A stretch of DNA of 47,848 nucleotides from Rhizobium sp. Q54 (GCA_945875865.1 CAMCMF010000006.1:1-47848), one strand, 5' to 3'. Shown: positions 33,646-42,109, counted from the stretch's first letter. Notes: generated by a model from the sequence alone, not told the origin. Numbers and translations are program-made.

Positions 33646-34272
33646 TTAAGACTGAATAATTTGTAAAATTTTTTGAAATCCTTCTTCAATCGACAATTTT
33701 CCGTTATCAATTACATGAGCGTCTGGCGCGATTTTAAGCGGCGAATCCACACGATTAAAATCATTTTCATCGCGAGTTTTTAACTGTGATAAAATTTCTG
33801 AATAAGAAGTTTTTAATTGGGCGAAACGTCTTTGAGCACGAATTTCAACATCGCAAGTGATGAAGAATTTAAAGTCTGCCTCTGGCGCAATAACTGTTGT
33901 GGTGTCTCGTCCTTCAAGCACGCAACCATCTTTTTCTTTTTTTCCACGCGCTACAAAATCTTTTTGAAAATCAAAAATTGCTGCACGAAGTTTTTTATTT
34001 TTTGCAATTACTGAAGCCACCGCACCAACATCTTCACCAAAAAGTTTTTCATTTTCTAAATCTCTTTCGGCGATGTTTTTTGTCAGTGCAGAAATTTCTG
34101 AATCAAAATTATTTGGATCAATTTTTTGCTCAATTACTCGCATCGCGATCAAACGATAAATCGCGCCAGTGTTGAGATAAGCCCATCCAAAATGTTCAGC
34201 AATTTTTTTCGCTAAAGTTCCCTTTCCAGAAGCAGAGGGTCCGTCAATTGCGATCACTAAACTTTTTTTCAT
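33646..34272 (-). CDS. cmk: Cytidylate kinase
   Basis: The 208-residue CMP kinase phosphorylates CMP and dCMP. It has the P-loop IDGPSASGKGTLAKKIA, LNTGAIYRLIAM, the CMP-binding LEGRDTTTVIAP and DFKFFITCDVEIRAQRRF. The gene is separated from rpsA, its usual neighbour. Its ATG overlaps the stop of the upstream membrane-protein gene, so these are probably co-translated. Confidence 0.95.
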   Translation of the reverse strand: MKKSLVIAIDGPSASGKGTLAKKIAEHFGWAYLNTGAIYRLIAMRVIEQKIDPNNFDSEISALTKNIAERDLENEKLFGEDVGAVASVIAKNKKLRAAIFDFQKDFVARGKKEKDGCVLEGRDTTTVIAPEADFKFFITCDVEIRAQRRFAQLKTSYSEILSQLKTRDENDFNRVDSPLKIAPDAHVIDNGKLSIEEGFQKILQIIQS

Positions 34273-34718
34273 TATTTTTTGTTACGAATTTTTCTAACAA
34301 TTATTCTGATAAGATAAAATAAATATAAGCAGATTTGACCAGCAACGAGTAAGATTGCGAAGGCTAAAGCCCATAACCAAATTTCCATTTTAAATCCAGT
34401 AGCATTACCTAAAAGTGCTGAAGTTAATTTGCAAATCGCGGCAATTCCCAACGCAAAAATAACCAAAAAATTAATCCAGATTATTTTGAAACGCTCCTTT
34501 GCAGTTTGGACAATCGACAATCTTACCGAGAGAAAAAAATAGAGAAAAAGCTGGATGACAAGAAGTGGGTATAAAGCGGCATTCATCAGCTCAACTGTAG
34601 TATTAAATGAGTCTCCATTATTTTCTAAATTATAACTCCAAATCATCAATAAAATCGCAATCAAAGGCAGATTGTAAAAGATGATTTTATACCAGTTTTG
34701 TTGCAAAAAGTTTTTCAT
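34272..34718 (-). CDS. Four-helix membrane protein of unknown function
   Basis: This 148-residue protein has four hydrophobic helices (about 10-30, 45-66, 82-103, 112-138). Its interior is short on charged residues; the ends are basic (KKIRNKK at the C-terminus). No catalytic motif is visible. It overlaps cmk by 1 base and lies 17 bases from the U32 gene on the same strand, so the three look like one transcript. Confidence 0.72.
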   Translation of the reverse strand: MKNFLQQNWYKIIFYNLPLIAILLMIWSYNLENNGDSFNTTVELMNAALYPLLVIQLFLYFFLSVRLSIVQTAKERFKIIWINFLVIFALGIAAICKLTSALLGNATGFKMEIWLWALAFAILLVAGQICLYLFYLIRIIVRKIRNKK

Positions 34719-34735
34719 ATTTTGTCAAAACTTAA

Positions 34736-36361
34736 TTAAAGCATTTCGCCGATTTTTTTGGTCTTCGCAATTTCGCGTGCTTTGGCATATTTTTCATCAT
34801 GCCAGAAAATCAAACAACCATTGCAGCTTTTTCCGCAACAGCCGTCAGTGCCGATTCGTGGCGTTCTTGGAGAAATCTTTTCATCGCCAATCGCAAGCGC
34901 AGCAAAATATTTGGCGCGTTTATTTTCGTATTTTTTCTCCCCAACATTTCCTGCTTCTAATTGATGCGAAAGTTGACGCGATTCGACTTTTAATTTTTCT
35001 GATTCGATATTCATTTTTTCTTTGCGAATCAGCGATAATGGCGGAAGCAGCTCTTTTAATTTTTCTTTTTCGTATAAATGAAAAGCACTTGCCGGAATTT
35101 TGAATAAAGGTTTTTGGCCGGCATGTAATTTATCGGAAATTTCGTGATCGACAAAACCGGTATTGGTTTGTTTTACTTTTTTAAATTCGTAAATTCGTAG
35201 TAAAATTGGTTCACGTTGATATGGAGATAAAAATTCTAACACATCTCCAGCATCAAGGCGGTTCTTGCCTTCAACGATTAAATCTTCGCCATCCCAAGCA
35301 ATAACTCGAGCAGCATATTCATAAAAAGAAGTTGATCCGGTTGATTCATAATCATGCGCCAAATTTGTCAAACGACCATCGTGAAATGCTAGCGAATATC
35401 CGCGATTGGCGACAGAATTTATTTCATCCATATAGTCATCAGCGCTCCATTTCTCTGGGTTGGCGATGTAATCATCAATTGCAGCGCGATAAACTCGAGC
35501 GACCGATCCGGCGTAAAATTCAGTTTTATTTCGACCTTCAACTTTGAAAGAATCGAGACCAATTTTTATATATTCATCAAGCTTCGGAAGTAGGCAGAGG
35601 TCTTTGGAATTCAGGATGTAAGAGCCGTGAACATCTTCTTCAAATGGCATTAATTCGCCCGGACGAATTTCTTCTTCGAGAAAAAAATCGAAGAGATCTT
35701 TATTATTTTCATTGATCTCAATTTCGTGTTCCGTGTTGTCTTTGAGTTTAATTTTTAGCTTGTAACCCCAACGACAAGAATGGGCGCATGAGCCTTGATT
35801 AGCTCCACGTTCCGCCATAAAATTTGAAAGCAAGCAACGACCAGAATAAGTCATACACATCGAACCATGAACAAAGGTTTCGATTTTTATATTCGGACAT
35901 TTTTTACGAATTTCAGCGAGCTCTTCGAATGAAACTTCGCGCGCCATCACCACCAAACTTGCGCCCTGCTTTTCCCAAAAATCTACTGTAAGCCATGAGC
36001 AAACATTGGCTTGTGTGGAGATATGAATCTCTAGCTCTGGCGCATGTTCTTTAACAAATTGAAAAACTCCGGGATCAGAAATAATCAAGCCATCTGGCTT
36101 CACCGCTTTTACAGTTTCGATAAATTGCGGCAGCTTTTCGATATCCTTATTATGCGAAAAAAGATTGAGCGTGAGATAAACTTTTTTTCCACGTTCGTGA
36201 GCGTATTTTATACCCTCAACAACATCTTCTAAGGTGAAGCCAGACTTGACTCGAAGTGACATATCTGGAGTGCCGCAATAAACAGCATCAGCGCCGTAAA
36301 GAATGGCGGTTTTTAGGCGATCCAAAGTTCCGGCAGGTAAAAGCAGCTCAGGTTTTTTCAT
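34736..36361 (-). CDS. U32-family protein (TrhP/YegQ-like) with an extra cysteine-rich tail
   Basis: The 541-residue protein begins MKKPELLLPAGTLDRLKTAI and has AVYCGTPDMSLR, MAREVSFEELAEI, FVHGSMCMTYSGRCLLS, GSCAHSCRWGYKL and NSKDLCLLPKL, the U32 signature. TrhP (YegQ) in E. coli takes part in tRNA 5-hydroxyuridine formation, with cysteines thought to bind an Fe-S cluster. ATG at 36361 is used; an earlier TTG has no ribosome site. The C-terminal 100 residues exceed the E. coli length (453). They include SEKLKVESRQLSH, which looks repeat-derived, and a Cys-rich end GTDGCCGKSCNGCLIFWHD, which could bind metal. Confidence 0.88.
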   Translation of the reverse strand: MKKPELLLPAGTLDRLKTAILYGADAVYCGTPDMSLRVKSGFTLEDVVEGIKYAHERGKKVYLTLNLFSHNKDIEKLPQFIETVKAVKPDGLIISDPGVFQFVKEHAPELEIHISTQANVCSWLTVDFWEKQGASLVVMAREVSFEELAEIRKKCPNIKIETFVHGSMCMTYSGRCLLSNFMAERGANQGSCAHSCRWGYKLKIKLKDNTEHEIEINENNKDLFDFFLEEEIRPGELMPFEEDVHGSYILNSKDLCLLPKLDEYIKIGLDSFKVEGRNKTEFYAGSVARVYRAAIDDYIANPEKWSADDYMDEINSVANRGYSLAFHDGRLTNLAHDYESTGSTSFYEYAARVIAWDGEDLIVEGKNRLDAGDVLEFLSPYQREPILLRIYEFKKVKQTNTGFVDHEISDKLHAGQKPLFKIPASAFHLYEKEKLKELLPPLSLIRKEKMNIESEKLKVESRQLSHQLEAGNVGEKKYENKRAKYFAALAIGDEKISPRTPRIGTDGCCGKSCNGCLIFWHDEKYAKAREIAKTKKIGEML

Positions 36362-36399
36362 TATTTTACTTCTCAATTTGAATTAAGGTTTTGACTAGA

Positions 36400-36542
36400 G
36401 GGCGCCTCTAAAAATTAGGATTTTTCGAGGAATTTTGAGTTTTAACAAATTTGCGAGAAGGCAAGCGTATTAGATATACGCGCTCTCGAGCAAATTTGTT
36501 AAAACTCAAAATTACCGGAAAAGACAATTTTTAGAGATGCCC
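36400..36542 (-). mobile_element. MITE-like element, full-length copy C
   Basis: This 143 bp copy is in the reverse orientation to copy B, starting GGGCGCCTCTAAAAATTAGG and ending CAATTTTTAGAGATGCCC. Perfect 4 bp direct repeats TAGA flank it (36396-36399 and 36543-36546). It abuts the stop codon of the outer-membrane-protein remnant. Confidence 0.92.
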
Positions 36543-36620
36543 TAGAATTTATAAACCACGCCGACTTTAAATATAGACATACTCACCTTGTCTTTTATGC
36601 GACTATCATTGCTTAGATGT
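36542..36620 (-). pseudogene. 3' remnant of an outer-membrane beta-barrel gene
   Basis: On the minus strand the frame reads SNDSRIKDKVSMSIFKVGVV then YKF and a TAG stop. A terminal strand ending in aromatic F with alternating hydrophobic residues (SIFKVGVVYKF) is the classical C-terminal signature of outer-membrane barrels recognised by BamA. Everything upstream is missing and is replaced by MITE copy D; MITE copy C abuts the stop. I cannot say which porin or OmpA-like family it was. Confidence 0.7.
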
Positions 36621-36696
36621 GTATTAGATATACGCGCTCTCGAGCAAATTTGTTAAAACTTAAAATTACCGGAAAAGACAATTTTTAGAGATGCCC
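36621..36696 (-). mobile_element. MITE half-copy D
   Basis: This 76 bp segment begins at the centre of the element (GTATTAGATATACGCGCTC) and runs to its left terminus (AGAGATGCCC). It is about one half of a full copy, probably truncated by recombination. No flanking direct repeat is found. Confidence 0.8.
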
Positions 36697-36697
36697 T

Positions 36698-36729
36698 GAA
36701 GTCGGTTTCTTGAAACAGATTGGGTATAG
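36698..36729. repeat. Short dispersed repeat, related to 18437-18468
   Basis: GAAGTCGGTTTCTTGAAAC followed by AGATTGGGTATAG is the inverted counterpart of CTATACCAAACTTGATTCAA plus GAAACCGACTTC at 18437-18468. The same TTTCTTGAA core is seen as CTTCTTGAAG at 1427-1436 and about 10516-10525, so these may be diverged members of one family. Confidence 0.6.
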
Positions 36730-36752
36730 ACAGTAATCAAATTAGATTGCGA

Positions 36753-38138
36753 TTATTTTTTCTCAAAAACTTTTCCGTCTTTTAATATCACAATTTTATC
36801 GGAAATTTTCTCAACCATTTCCAGATCATGAGAGATTAAAATATAGGAAATTTCGCGGGTTTTTTGGAGCTCTAAAAGCAAATTTAGAATTTCATTTTGA
36901 GTAGTAAAATCAAGAGCAGAAGTCGGTTCATCTAAAATCAGAATTTTCGGATTTAAAATTAAAGCGCGGGCAATTGCCACGCGTTGACGCTGACCGCCGG
37001 AGAGCTGGTGAGGATAATGATTTTTTAGATTTAAAGCGAGATGGAGTTTGGGCATTATGGTCGATAGTCGATAGTCGATAGTCGATAGGTTTTTTTCGTG
37101 AATGAGTAGGCCTTCAACAATGATATCCGAAACCAGCATGCGCGGGTTAAGGCTTGAGAAGGGATCTTGAAAAATGATTTGCACTTCGCGGCGCAATTCT
37201 TTTTCATTTTTTTGCCAAGTTTTTTTGCCAAAAAATTTGCTCTCGCCTTGGCTTTTTATTAAATCACACAAAGCCAGAGCAAGCGTTGATTTTCCTGAGC
37301 CGCTTTCGCCAATTATTCCTAAATTTTCACCGGCGTGAAGAGAAAAATTTACGTTATTTAAAATGGAAGTTTCTTTGTAAAAAACCGATAAATTAGAAAC
37401 CGAAACCACTTCACTCGCAGAGATTTTTGTAGAATTTTTAATCCTCTTTAATTGATAATTGCTACTTGTTAATTGACCAATTGTCACCACCTCATCGGCA
37501 ATTTTTTTCACCGCGCGCAAATTATGCGTAATCAATAAAATCGCCATTCCAAGCTCATCTTTTAAGCGCAACAGCAATTTTAAAATTTCATCTTGGGTTT
37601 TAATATCGAGCGCAGTTGTCGGCTCATCGGCGATTAAAATTTTTGGATTATTAGCAATCGCAATTGCAATCATCAGTCGCTGTTTTTGTCCACCAGAAAA
37701 TTGATGTGGATAGTCATCAAGCCTTGAAGTAAAAGACTCCAACTCCACCATCTTCAATAATTCCTTAACGCGATTTTCTAAATTTTTTTTAGAAATTTTT
37801 GGATTGTGAATCGTAACAGCTTCGGCGATTTGCTTACCGATTTTATGCAGCGGATTTAACGAAGCCTGGGGATCTTGAAAAATAAAACCGATTTCTTTGC
37901 CGCGGATTTTACAAAATTCTTTTTCGCTTAATTGCAGCAGATTTTTTTTATCAAAAATTATTTCACCAAAAATTTGTGCACCACGCAGCAAACCAAGAAT
38001 AGCGAGCGCTGTCACTGATTTCCCCGAGCCACTTTGACCAACAAGAGCGGTGATTTTTTTAGACTTTAATTCTAGAGAAAAATTGCTGAGGACTTGGTGA
38101 TTTTGAAAGGAGATGGAGAGGTTTTTGATGCTAAGCAT
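36753..38138 (-). CDS. Two-domain ABC transporter ATPase (YejF-like)
   Basis: The 461-residue protein carries two fused nucleotide-binding domains of the oligopeptide/nickel type. Domain 1 has Walker A GQSGSGKSVTALA, signature FSGGQKQRL and Walker B ILIADEPTTALD. Domain 2 has GESGSGKSTLALA, signature LSGGQRQRVAIA and ILILDEPTSALD. It resembles YejF (about 529 residues) but is shorter. No permease or binding protein is adjacent, so the transporter partners must lie elsewhere. Two repeat insertions lie inside the coding sequence: the domain linker (GQLTSSNYQLKRI) is encoded by TTAATTG-type repeat DNA, and LSTIDYRLSTI by a TCGATAG heptamer array. Both keep the frame. Confidence 0.92.
   Translation of the reverse strand: MLSIKNLSISFQNHQVLSNFSLELKSKKITALVGQSGSGKSVTALAILGLLRGAQIFGEIIFDKKNLLQLSEKEFCKIRGKEIGFIFQDPQASLNPLHKIGKQIAEAVTIHNPKISKKNLENRVKELLKMVELESFTSRLDDYPHQFSGGQKQRLMIAIAIANNPKILIADEPTTALDIKTQDEILKLLLRLKDELGMAILLITHNLRAVKKIADEVVTIGQLTSSNYQLKRIKNSTKISASEVVSVSNLSVFYKETSILNNVNFSLHAGENLGIIGESGSGKSTLALALCDLIKSQGESKFFGKKTWQKNEKELRREVQIIFQDPFSSLNPRMLVSDIIVEGLLIHEKNLSTIDYRLSTIMPKLHLALNLKNHYPHQLSGGQRQRVAIARALILNPKILILDEPTSALDFTTQNEILNLLLELQKTREISYILISHDLEMVEKISDKIVILKDGKVFEKK
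37061..37088. repeat. TCGATAG heptamer array inside the ABC ATPase gene
   Basis: Four perfect tandem copies of TCGATAG occupy 28 bases of coding sequence and encode part of LSTIDYRLSTI just before PKLHLAL. The same words form the inverted array at 38139-38206 next to this gene. Confidence 0.85.
37448..37484. repeat. TTAATTG-type repeat inside the ABC ATPase gene
   Basis: TAATTGATAATTGCTACTTG followed by TTAATTGACCAATTG is almost identical to the complement of intergenic repeats at 22848-22873 and 47694-47714. Here it encodes the linker between the two ATPase domains. Confidence 0.8.
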
Positions 38139-38206
38139 AGTCGTAAGTCGATAGTCGTAAGTCGATAGTCGCTACTGACTTACGACTTATGACTTGCGAC
38201 TTATCA
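38139..38206. repeat. AGTCG-based tandem and inverted array
   Basis: AGTCGTAAGTCGATAGTCGT then AAGTCGATAGTCG, followed by the complement-like GACTTACGACTTATGACTTG, form an inverted array. It fills the gap between the ABC gene start and the aldolase stop. Confidence 0.8.
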
Positions 38207-39136
38207 CTAAAATTTTCCTAAATAAATTTGGATGATATTTTCTAACATTTGTAAAGCCTCTTCTCTCGGACGTTGGAAAGTGTTGCGTCCAATTATTGAG
38301 CCATTCGCGCCACCCTTGTAAATTTCACGAATTTCGCCGTAAAGATCTTGATCATTTTTAGCATTTCCGCCGGAAAAAACTACGATTCTGCGATTATTGA
38401 AAGTCGCCTTCATCACATGCCTGATGCGCTCTTCAAGAGTTGCAATTGGCAATTTAGTTTTTTCGTAAATCTTAATTGCATCAATATTTTCTAGAGCCTG
38501 TGTCGGTGGCTTTACTTTGATGATGTGAGCACCAAGTAGCGCCGCAATGTGAGCTGCGTAAGCACAAATATCCATGGCAGTTTCACCGATTTTTGAAAGA
38601 TCACCGCCGCGAGGATAAGACCAAATAACTACCGCCAAACCGTGAGACTTAGCTTCTTCTGCCATGTCGCGAATTTCTTCAAACATGTCGAAAGCGGCAT
38701 CAGATCCTGGATAAATTGTGAAACCAATTGCTGAACAGCCTAAACGCAAAGCATCCTTTACCGAAGCTGTTGTAGCTTGATGTGGTGCCGTTCCGCCATT
38801 ATGCAAAGAGTTAGAAGAATTAACTTTTAAAATTGTGGGAATAGCGCCCGCAAAACTATCTGCCCCAGCTTCAATCATGCCAAGTGGCGCGGCATAAGCA
38901 TTTAAACCAGCATCGATTGCCAATTGAAAATGATAGTGAGGATCGTAAGCATCAGGATTCATCGCGAAACTGCGATCCGGACCATGTTCAAAACCTTGAT
39001 CAACTGGTAGAACCAACATTCTTCCAGTTCCACCCAATTTTCCATGCATTAAAATGCGCGCCAAATTTGTTTTGGTACCAGCATTATCGCTTTCATAACA
39101 CGATAAAATTTTCTTAATTTGGGGAGAAATTTTCAT
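38207..39136 (-). CDS. fbaB: Class I fructose-bisphosphate aldolase, DhnA type
   Basis: The 309-residue enzyme cleaves fructose-1,6-bisphosphate to two triose phosphates through a Schiff base. The pattern VLPVDQGFEHGPDRSFAMNP, IVVFSGGNAKND and GSIIGRNTFQRP is typical of archaeal-type/DhnA aldolases. The Lys of HIIKVKPP is a Schiff-base candidate. Length is normal. It would supply glycolysis or gluconeogenesis. It faces the divergent rsmG gene. Confidence 0.94.
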   Translation of the reverse strand: MKISPQIKKILSCYESDNAGTKTNLARILMHGKLGGTGRMLVLPVDQGFEHGPDRSFAMNPDAYDPHYHFQLAIDAGLNAYAAPLGMIEAGADSFAGAIPTILKVNSSNSLHNGGTAPHQATTASVKDALRLGCSAIGFTIYPGSDAAFDMFEEIRDMAEEAKSHGLAVVIWSYPRGGDLSKIGETAMDICAYAAHIAALLGAHIIKVKPPTQALENIDAIKIYEKTKLPIATLEERIRHVMKATFNNRRIVVFSGGNAKNDQDLYGEIREIYKGGANGSIIGRNTFQRPREEALQMLENIIQIYLGKF

Positions 39137-39264
39137 AAAAATTGATTTTGATTGGGAAATTTTTTTGAGAAGCGGTAGATATTTAGAATCCAGTTTTTAA
39201 TTGCAAGTTTTTGAACCACTCCTAAAAAGCGCCGCCTTTTTTAGGATTAACTCCAAAATAATTC

Positions 39265-39891
39265 ATGCAGCTCGAACTTCAAAAAAATTCTGCCTTTAAA
39301 CAAATCAAGAAATTTTTTGATTTAAAACCAAATCAAGAAAAAAATTTTGAAGATTTTGTTATTGCACTTTTGCTGGAAAATCAGAAGTTTAATCTCATCG
39401 GCAAATCAACAATTGATGACCTTTGGATGCGCCATATTCTTGACTCCGCACAAGTTTTTCCTTTGATCAAAGACAAAAATGCCAAGTTTGCTGATCTTGG
39501 TTCCGGCGCTGGATTTCCTGGAATTGTTTTATCAATTATGGGCCTTCGCGAAATGCATTTAATCGAAAAATCTTTTCGCAAAGCGGATTTTTTACGACGC
39601 ACCAAGAGCCTCTCACAAAATCGTATTTTTGTTCATCAAGCTAATCTGGAAGAATTAAAAGATATAAAATTTGATTGTATCTTGTCGCGTGCATTGGCGC
39701 CACTTCCCAAGCTTCTCGAATATTCTAAAAAGTTTCTTGAAAAAGATGGCTATTGTCTGTTTTTAAAAGGAAAAAATCTCAGCGACGAAATCGTCACTGC
39801 CAAAAATTCTTTTCAGTTTGAATACGAGCTTCACCCGAGCCTCACTTCAACTGAAAGCAATATTATTAAAATTTTTAACATTAAGGAGTAA
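39265..39891 (+). CDS. rsmG: 16S rRNA (guanine-N7) methyltransferase
   Basis: This 208-residue SAM-dependent methyltransferase modifies G527 of 16S rRNA. It has FNLIGKSTIDDLWMRHILDS, the SAM motif FADLGSGAGFPGIVLS, the acidic MHLIEKSFRKADFL and CILSRALAPLPKLLEY. It is not next to mnmG or parAB, its usual neighbours. An AGGAG ribosome site for ald lies at its end, and ald starts 3 bases after its stop. Confidence 0.95.
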   Translation: MQLELQKNSAFKQIKKFFDLKPNQEKNFEDFVIALLLENQKFNLIGKSTIDDLWMRHILDSAQVFPLIKDKNAKFADLGSGAGFPGIVLSIMGLREMHLIEKSFRKADFLRRTKSLSQNRIFVHQANLEELKDIKFDCILSRALAPLPKLLEYSKKFLEKDGYCLFLKGKNLSDEIVTAKNSFQFEYELHPSLTSTESNIIKIFNIKE

Positions 39892-39893
39892 CC

Positions 39894-41006
39894 ATGCTTA
39901 TCGGAATCCCAAAAGAAATTAAAGACCATGAATATCGTGTTGGCGCGACTCCAGCTGGTGTGCGCGAATTAGTAAATGCCGGACATAAAGTTTTGGTACA
40001 AAAAGATGCTGGTTCTGCGATTGATTTTTCTGACGATCAATATGTTAAAGCTGGCGCAAAAATCGCCGCTAATGCCAAAGAAGTTTACGCAAAAGCTGAA
40101 ATGATTTTGAAGGTGAAAGAGCCACAAAAATCTGAATGTGATATCATTCGTAAAGGACAAATTATTTTCTCTTATTTGCATTTAGCAGCCGAACCACATT
40201 TGACAAAAATGTTGATAAAATCTGGTTGCGTTGCCATCGCTTTCGAAACCGTAACTGCAAATGATCGTTCACTTCCACTTCTTGCTCCAATGTCTGAAGT
40301 CGCGGGAAAGCTTTCAATTCAAGCCGGCGCAACTGCTTTGCAAAAAGCTAATGGCGGACGCGGCATTTTACTTGGCGGCGTTCCTGGAGTTGCTCGCGGT
40401 AAAGTTTTAATTCTTGGCGGCGGCGTTTCTGGAACTAACGCAGCAAAAGTTGCAATCGGCATGGGCGCTGAAGTTGTGATTCTCGATAAATCACTTTCAC
40501 GCATTCGTTACTTGTGCGACATTTTCGGAAATTCAGCAGAAGCGCTTTACGCTTCACTCGAAAATATCGAAAAATATGCACTTGAAGCTGACGTAATTGT
40601 TGGCGCAGTTTTAATTCCTGGCGCTGCAGCTCCAAAATTGATCACTGCAAAAATGGTCAAAAAAATGAAAAAAGGCGCAGTGATGGTTGATATTTCAATC
40701 GATCAAGGCGGTTGTTTCGAAACCAGCAAACCAACTTCTCACAGCAATCCAACTTACGTACTTGATGGCATAGTTCACTATTGCGTAACTAACATGCCCG
40801 GCGCAACAGCAAGAACCTCAACTCAAGCTTTAGAAAATTCTACCTTACCTTTCTCTTTAGCACTAGCGACAAAAGGTTACAAAAAAGCTATGAGCGACGA
40901 TAAACACTTGCTTGCTGGCTTAAACGTAATTGACGGAAAAGTTACTTACAAAGCAGTGGCGGAGGCTTTGGGACTTAAGTTTTTTGACGCTGAAAAAGTA
41001 ATATAA
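39894..41006 (+). CDS. ald: Alanine dehydrogenase
   Basis: The 370-residue NAD-dependent enzyme interconverts L-alanine and pyruvate plus ammonia. It has [31 protein letters not shown], the nucleotide-binding [35 protein letters not shown] and [16 protein letters not shown]. The key Lys ([11 protein letters not shown]) and His (LHLAAE) are present. AAGGAG precedes the ATG. It is likely co-transcribed with rsmG. Confidence 0.97.
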   Translation: MLIGIPKEIKDHEYRVGATPAGVRELVNAGHKVLVQKDAGSAIDFSDDQYVKAGAKIAANAKEVYAKAEMILKVKEPQKSECDIIRKGQIIFSYLHLAAEPHLTKMLIKSGCVAIAFETVTANDRSLPLLAPMSEVAGKLSIQAGATALQKANGGRGILLGGVPGVARGKVLILGGGVSGTNAAKVAIGMGAEVVILDKSLSRIRYLCDIFGNSAEALYASLENIEKYALEADVIVGAVLIPGAAAPKLITAKMVKKMKKGAVMVDISIDQGGCFETSKPTSHSNPTYVLDGIVHYCVTNMPGATARTSTQALENSTLPFSLALATKGYKKAMSDDKHLLAGLNVIDGKVTYKAVAEALGLKFFDAEKVI

Positions 41007-41014
41007 ATCTCTTC

Positions 41015-41098
41015 TGGACCCCGTCATGCGACGGGGTGACAACTTGGGGGGCGCGAATTACCTACCAGTTTGTCACCCCGTCGCATGACGGGGTCCAT
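41015..41098. repeat. GTCACCCCGTCGCATGACGG hairpin repeat (copy 3)
   Basis: This is a complete copy with arms TGGACCCCGTCATGCGACGG and its complement. It lies between ald and rsmA. Another copy lies just after rsmA, so rsmA is bracketed. Confidence 0.9.
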
Positions 41099-41113
41099 CT
41101 TTTTTAAACTTTA

Positions 41114-41929
41114 ATGCTCCCCTCCACTTCCGATCTCATCAAAAAATATCAGCTCGATGCCCAAAAATCTCTCGGGCAAAACTTCATTCTTGATAAAAAT
41201 TTTACTGATAAAATTGCCAAATCAGCCGGCGATTTAAGCAATTCAATTGTGCTGGAAGTTGGCCCAGGTCCAGGAAGTTTAACGCGTTCAATTCTTGATG
41301 CCGGCGCAAAAAAATTAATCGCCATTGAAAAAGATTCACGCTGCTTGGTGGCACTGGCGGAATTAAAAAATTTCTACGGCGAAAGATTTGAAATTCTTGA
41401 AGATGATGCGATGAAAATTGATGAATTAAAAATTATCGGCGGCACAGAAAAATTTAAAATCATCGCCAATCTTCCTTACAACATCGGCACACCACTGCTT
41501 TTCAAATGGCTAAAAATTTCTCCCAGAATTTCCTCGATGACTTTAATGTTACAAAAAGAAGTAGTGGAGCGAATCGTTGCTAAACCTGGTCAAAATCACT
41601 ATGGACGACTTGCGGTGATGGTGAATTTTCTCTGCGAAACGCGCATGGTTTTTACGGTAAATAAATCAGTTTTTACGCCGCCACCAAAAGTTACATCAGC
41701 AATTGTTGAAATTATTCCGCGAGCAAAACCGCTTGGCGATGTTGAGTTTAAAAAGCTTGAGCGTCTAGTTGCGGCGGCGTTTAACCAAAGAAGAAAAATG
41801 TTGAGATCTTCGCTGAAAGCTGTGTTTAAAAATGCTGAGGAAGTTTTAAATGAAGTTGGAATCAAACCAGAATTGCGCGCGGAGAATTTGACGATTGAGG
41901 AGTTTTGTAGGTTGGCAGCTAAGTTATAA
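41114..41929 (+). CDS. rsmA: 16S rRNA dimethyladenosine transferase KsgA
   Basis: The 271-residue SAM-dependent enzyme dimethylates two adjacent adenosines of 16S rRNA. It has QKSLGQNFILDKNFTDKI, the SAM motif VLEVGPGPGSLTRSIL, the catalytic-motif NLPYNIGTPLLFKW, and QRRKMLRSSLKAVF with a helical C-terminus. Length is normal. The ATG at 41114 is preceded by hairpin-repeat DNA. Confidence 0.96.
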   Translation: MLPSTSDLIKKYQLDAQKSLGQNFILDKNFTDKIAKSAGDLSNSIVLEVGPGPGSLTRSILDAGAKKLIAIEKDSRCLVALAELKNFYGERFEILEDDAMKIDELKIIGGTEKFKIIANLPYNIGTPLLFKWLKISPRISSMTLMLQKEVVERIVAKPGQNHYGRLAVMVNFLCETRMVFTVNKSVFTPPPKVTSAIVEIIPRAKPLGDVEFKKLERLVAAAFNQRRKMLRSSLKAVFKNAEEVLNEVGIKPELRAENLTIEEFCRLAAKL

Positions 41930-41942
41930 TATCTTTCCGTAA

Positions 41943-42028
41943 CATGGACCCCATCATTCGACGGGGTGACAAACTTAGAGTAATTCGCGTCCCATAGTTG
42001 TCACCCCGTCGCATGAAGGGGTCCATGC
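41943..42028. repeat. GTCACCCCGTCGCATGACGG hairpin repeat (copy 4, diverged)
   Basis: One arm has changed to CCCCATCATTCGACGGGG and the other to CGCATGAAGGGGTCC, so this copy is decaying. It lies between rsmA and the shared terminator. Confidence 0.85.
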
Positions 42029-42052
42029 TACACTCCCTACTCAAAAACAGAC

Positions 42053-42093
42053 AAAAAAAAGCCCGATTCCATTTCTGAAATCGGGCCTTTTTT
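42053..42093. terminator. Bidirectional rho-independent terminator between rsmA and rpsD
   Basis: GCCCGATT and AATCGGGC form a perfect 8 bp stem with a ten-base loop; A-run on the left (42053-42060) and T-run on the right (42088-42093) serve both strands. It ends the convergent rsmA and rpsD transcripts. Confidence 0.9.
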
Positions 42094-42109
42094 GGAATAA
42101 GAAAAAATC

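Larger units (their letters stand above)
36362..36752. other. Repeat-filled gap between the U32 and ABC genes
   Basis: The 391 bp interval holds MITE copy C (full), a short outer-membrane-protein C-terminal remnant, MITE copy D (half) and a palindrome related to one at 18437-18468. There is no intact gene. Confidence 0.75.

Noticed and set aside
36753-39136. ABC ATPase and aldolase as one functional operon
   Set aside because: They are separated by a repeat array and have no shared role; the ATPase lacks permease neighbours, so no system can be inferred.
12321-42028. Hairpin repeats considered as CRISPR repeats
   Set aside because: Copies are dispersed singly across 30 kb with inverted arms, not in regular direct arrays with spacers, and no cas gene is seen.
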